Shown: positions 62,496 through 64,000 of the stretch, in pieces | Position numbering within the stretch: position 1 is the stretch's first letter | How the letters are laid out: each line of letters opens with the position of its first letter | Assembly (NCBI RefSeq): GCF_031119625.1 | Contig: NZ_JAVHZV010000029.1 | Coordinates: 62,001 to 126,000 of the forward strand | Direction: 5' to 3' | From: Pseudomonas sp. G34 | GTDB lineage: Bacteria; Pseudomonadota; Gammaproteobacteria; Pseudomonadales; Pseudomonadaceae | Length of the DNA: 64,000 nucleotides | The notes under the pieces: model-generated | The model's database searches: none | What the model saw: the letters and a program-made list of their open reading frames with translations, nothing else | What the model was told of the DNA's origin: nothing | Made by a program: the position numbers and the translations under genes

Positions 62496-63809
62496 ATGAC
62501 TCGCTTGAAAAGCCTGGATATCCTGGCTCTCGGTTTCATGACGTTCGCGCTTTTTCTGGGCGCGGGCAACATCATCTTCCCGCCCAGTGCGGGTTTGTCT
62601 GCCGGTGAAAACATCGGCCCAGCTGCTATGGGCTTCCTGCTGACCGGCGTTGGCCTGCCGCTGCTCACCGTGGTGGCCCTGGCGCGTGTGGGCGGTGGCC
62701 TGCCTGCCCTGACCACGCCGATAGGACGCTGGGCGGGCATCGCGCTGGCGGTGGCGGTGTACCTGGCGATCGGCCCGTTGTTCGCCACGCCACGCACTGC
62801 GGTCGCCTCGTTCGAAATCGGTGTGCAGCCTTTCGTTGGCAACAGCGCAGCGGTGCTGTTCGTCTACACCCTGGTGTACTTTGCGGTGGTGCTGTTCCTG
62901 TCGCTGACGCCTGGGCGCCTGGTCGATCGGGTCGGCAAGTTCATCACCCCGGTACTGATCCTCGCCCTGGTGATCCTCGGCGGTGTTGCGGTGTTTGCAC
63001 CGGCGGGTGAGGTGGGGCAGGCGACTGGCGCCTATCGCAGCGAACCGTTGGTGCAGGGCTTCCTGCAGGGCTACCTGACCATGGATGCGCTGGGCGCTCT
63101 GGTATTCGGCATCGTGATCGCCAACGCGGTACGTGCCCGGGGCATCACCGACAGCGGGCTGATCACCCGCTATTGCGTGATCGCCGGCATCATCGCCGCG
63201 GTGGCGCTGTCACTTGTCTATCTGTCTCTGTTCTATCTCGGCGCCACCAGCCACGAGCTGGCTGCTGGCGCGCAGAATGGCGGGCAAATCCTCTCTACCT
63301 ACGTGAACCAGACCTTTGGCGCTGCCGGTTCGCTGTTGCTGGCGGTGGTGATCATTCTGGCTTGCCTGACCACTGCCGTGGGCCTGCTGACGGCTTGTGG
63401 CGAGTTCTTCAGCGACCTGTTGAGCCTGTCTTACCGCACGGTGGTCATCGTGCTCGCGGTGTTCAGCCTGGCCGTGTCCAATCAGGGCCTGACCCAGCTG
63501 ATCAGCGTGTCGGTGCCCGTGCTGGTCGGGCTTTACCCGCTGGCGATCGTGCTGGTGGCATTGAGCCTGATGAACCGCCTGTGGGTATCGCAGCGGCGGG
63601 TGTTCATGCCGGTCATGGCCGTCGCGCTGATCTTCGGCGTGGCCGACGGCATGGCCGCTGCGGGTTGGGGGGGCTATGTGCCCCAGGTGCTGACCAGGTT
63701 GCCGCTGGCCGCCCAGAGCCTGGGCTGGCTGGTTCCGGTGCTGGTGACGCTGGCGATCAGCTGCGTGGTCGACCGGGCGTGCGCAACCAGACGACAGACC
63801 AGCGCCTGA
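62496..63809 (+). CDS. brnQ: Branched-chain amino-acid carrier (BrnQ/BraB family)
   Basis: A 437-aa membrane protein of the LIVCS family with about twelve helices, the length of BraB/BraZ. It imports Leu, Ile and Val with Na+ or H+. The N-terminus MTRLKSLDILALGFMTFALF leads into FLGAGNIIFPPSAGLSAGEN, the family signature. The start at 62496 is the first ATG that gives this N-terminus; the ribosome site is weak. The position after sucD matches the braB locus of P. aeruginosa. Confidence 0.93.
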   Translation: MTRLKSLDILALGFMTFALFLGAGNIIFPPSAGLSAGENIGPAAMGFLLTGVGLPLLTVVALARVGGGLPALTTPIGRWAGIALAVAVYLAIGPLFATPRTAVASFEIGVQPFVGNSAAVLFVYTLVYFAVVLFLSLTPGRLVDRVGKFITPVLILALVILGGVAVFAPAGEVGQATGAYRSEPLVQGFLQGYLTMDALGALVFGIVIANAVRARGITDSGLITRYCVIAGIIAAVALSLVYLSLFYLGATSHELAAGAQNGGQILSTYVNQTFGAAGSLLLAVVIILACLTTAVGLLTACGEFFSDLLSLSYRTVVIVLAVFSLAVSNQGLTQLISVSVPVLVGLYPLAIVLVALSLMNRLWVSQRRVFMPVMAVALIFGVADGMAAAGWGGYVPQVLTRLPLAAQSLGWLVPVLVTLAISCVVDRACATRRQTSA

Positions 63810-63822
63810 TCAGCGCACTAGA

Positions 63823-63845
63823 GCCGCTCCCTGGAGCGGCTTTTT
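63823..63845 (+). terminator. brnQ rho-independent terminator
   Basis: An 8-bp perfect stem GCCGCTCC (63823-63830) with GGAGCGGC (63833-63840), followed by TTTTT. It is 14 bp after the brnQ stop. Confidence 0.9.
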
Positions 63846-63860
63846 ATTATCTGTCGCGGC

Positions 63861-63866
63861 TATAAT
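63861..63866 (+). promoter_or_regulatory. Candidate -10 box of the DUF599 gene
   Basis: A perfect TATAAT 24 bp upstream of the start at 63891. No good -35 at 16-18 bp upstream, because the terminator T-run occupies that place. Confidence 0.4.
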
Positions 63867-63890
63867 CGCTCCAGCTTACAAGGAGCCTGC

Positions 63891-64000
63891 ATGTCCATCA
63901 GCGAAGACTATCTCCATCATCTGATCGCCGCCTGCTGGTTCGTCCTGTGCTGGGCAGGCTATACCCGTTATGCCCACGTCAAGGGGCGCACCACGCCATG
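63891..64000 (+). CDS. DUF599 family membrane protein, N-terminal part
   Basis: The first 36 codons run off the right edge (MSISEDYLHHLIAACWFVLC, then WAGYTRYAHVKGR). AAGGAG lies 7 nt upstream of the ATG. The N-terminal hydrophobic helix with WAGYTRYA fits the DUF599 family of inner-membrane proteins of unknown function. The gene after braB in P. aeruginosa belongs to this family, which supports the call. Confidence 0.75.
   Translation, partial: MSISEDYLHHLIAACWFVLCWAGYTRYAHVKGRTTP

Overview
The window is a chromosomal segment of a Pseudomonas species (gamma-proteobacterium, high-GC). The evidence is gene content and order. The run ppsR / ppsA - alpha/beta hydrolase - rraA - cmaX - cfrX - cmpX - sigX - oprF, and the run gltA / sdhCDAB - sucAB - lpdG - sucCD - branched-chain amino acid carrier - DUF599 gene, are both characteristic of this genus. 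muxABC-opmB and tusDCBE add to this. I see no rRNA, tRNA, CRISPR array, prophage or complete insertion sequence. Coding density is high and most genes have recognisable families.

Layout. 1-1461: end of the methylcitrate cycle cluster (acnD tail, prpF). 1458-2937: LysE-type exporter and PpsR on the minus strand. 3115-11190: PEP synthase, then the cell-envelope stress block ending in the ECF sigma factor SigX and the major porin OprF. 11261-11899: a small minus-strand unit of two unknown ORFs with a LexA-type SOS box upstream and a strong terminator downstream. 11990-18287: a lipoprotein, a LysR regulator divergent from an acyl-CoA dehydrogenase, a TerC-type metal exporter with a structured leader and a coupled 64-aa protein, a periplasmic-binding/OmpA fusion and exonuclease III. 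18425-24405: tamA-tamB and tpx. 24600-26613: an aldo/keto reductase divergent from a LysR regulator.

26632-36136: a sugar-acid catabolic locus. A GbpR-like LysR regulator is divergent from a ChvE-GguA-GguB sugar importer. These are followed by an SDR sugar dehydrogenase, an IlvD/Edd-type sugar-acid dehydratase, a 2-keto-3-deoxy-galactonate kinase and an SMP-30 lactonase. A palindromic operator lies about 64 bp upstream of the predicted chvE transcription start. The aldolase expected to follow the kinase is not in the window. 36140-36326 is a MITE-like element with 16-bp perfect terminal inverted repeats. 36529-45393: muxABC-opmB, an RND efflux system with two different pumps. 45502-49090: glutathionyl-hydroquinone reductase and the tusDCBE-ybiB tRNA thiolation operon.

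49202-62232: citrate synthase divergent from a nine-gene TCA operon (sdhCDAB-sucAB-lpdG-sucCD). Good sigma-70 promoters face each way, and a stem-loop sits in every sizeable intercistronic gap from sdhB to sucC. The window closes with a BrnQ-type carrier and the first 36 codons of a DUF599 gene.

No clearly new large system is visible. The least explained items are the LexA-box unit at 11358-11899, the leader of the TerC gene, the terminator-like hairpin just before sigX, the aldolase-less sugar operon, and three copies of two families of short inverted-repeat elements.
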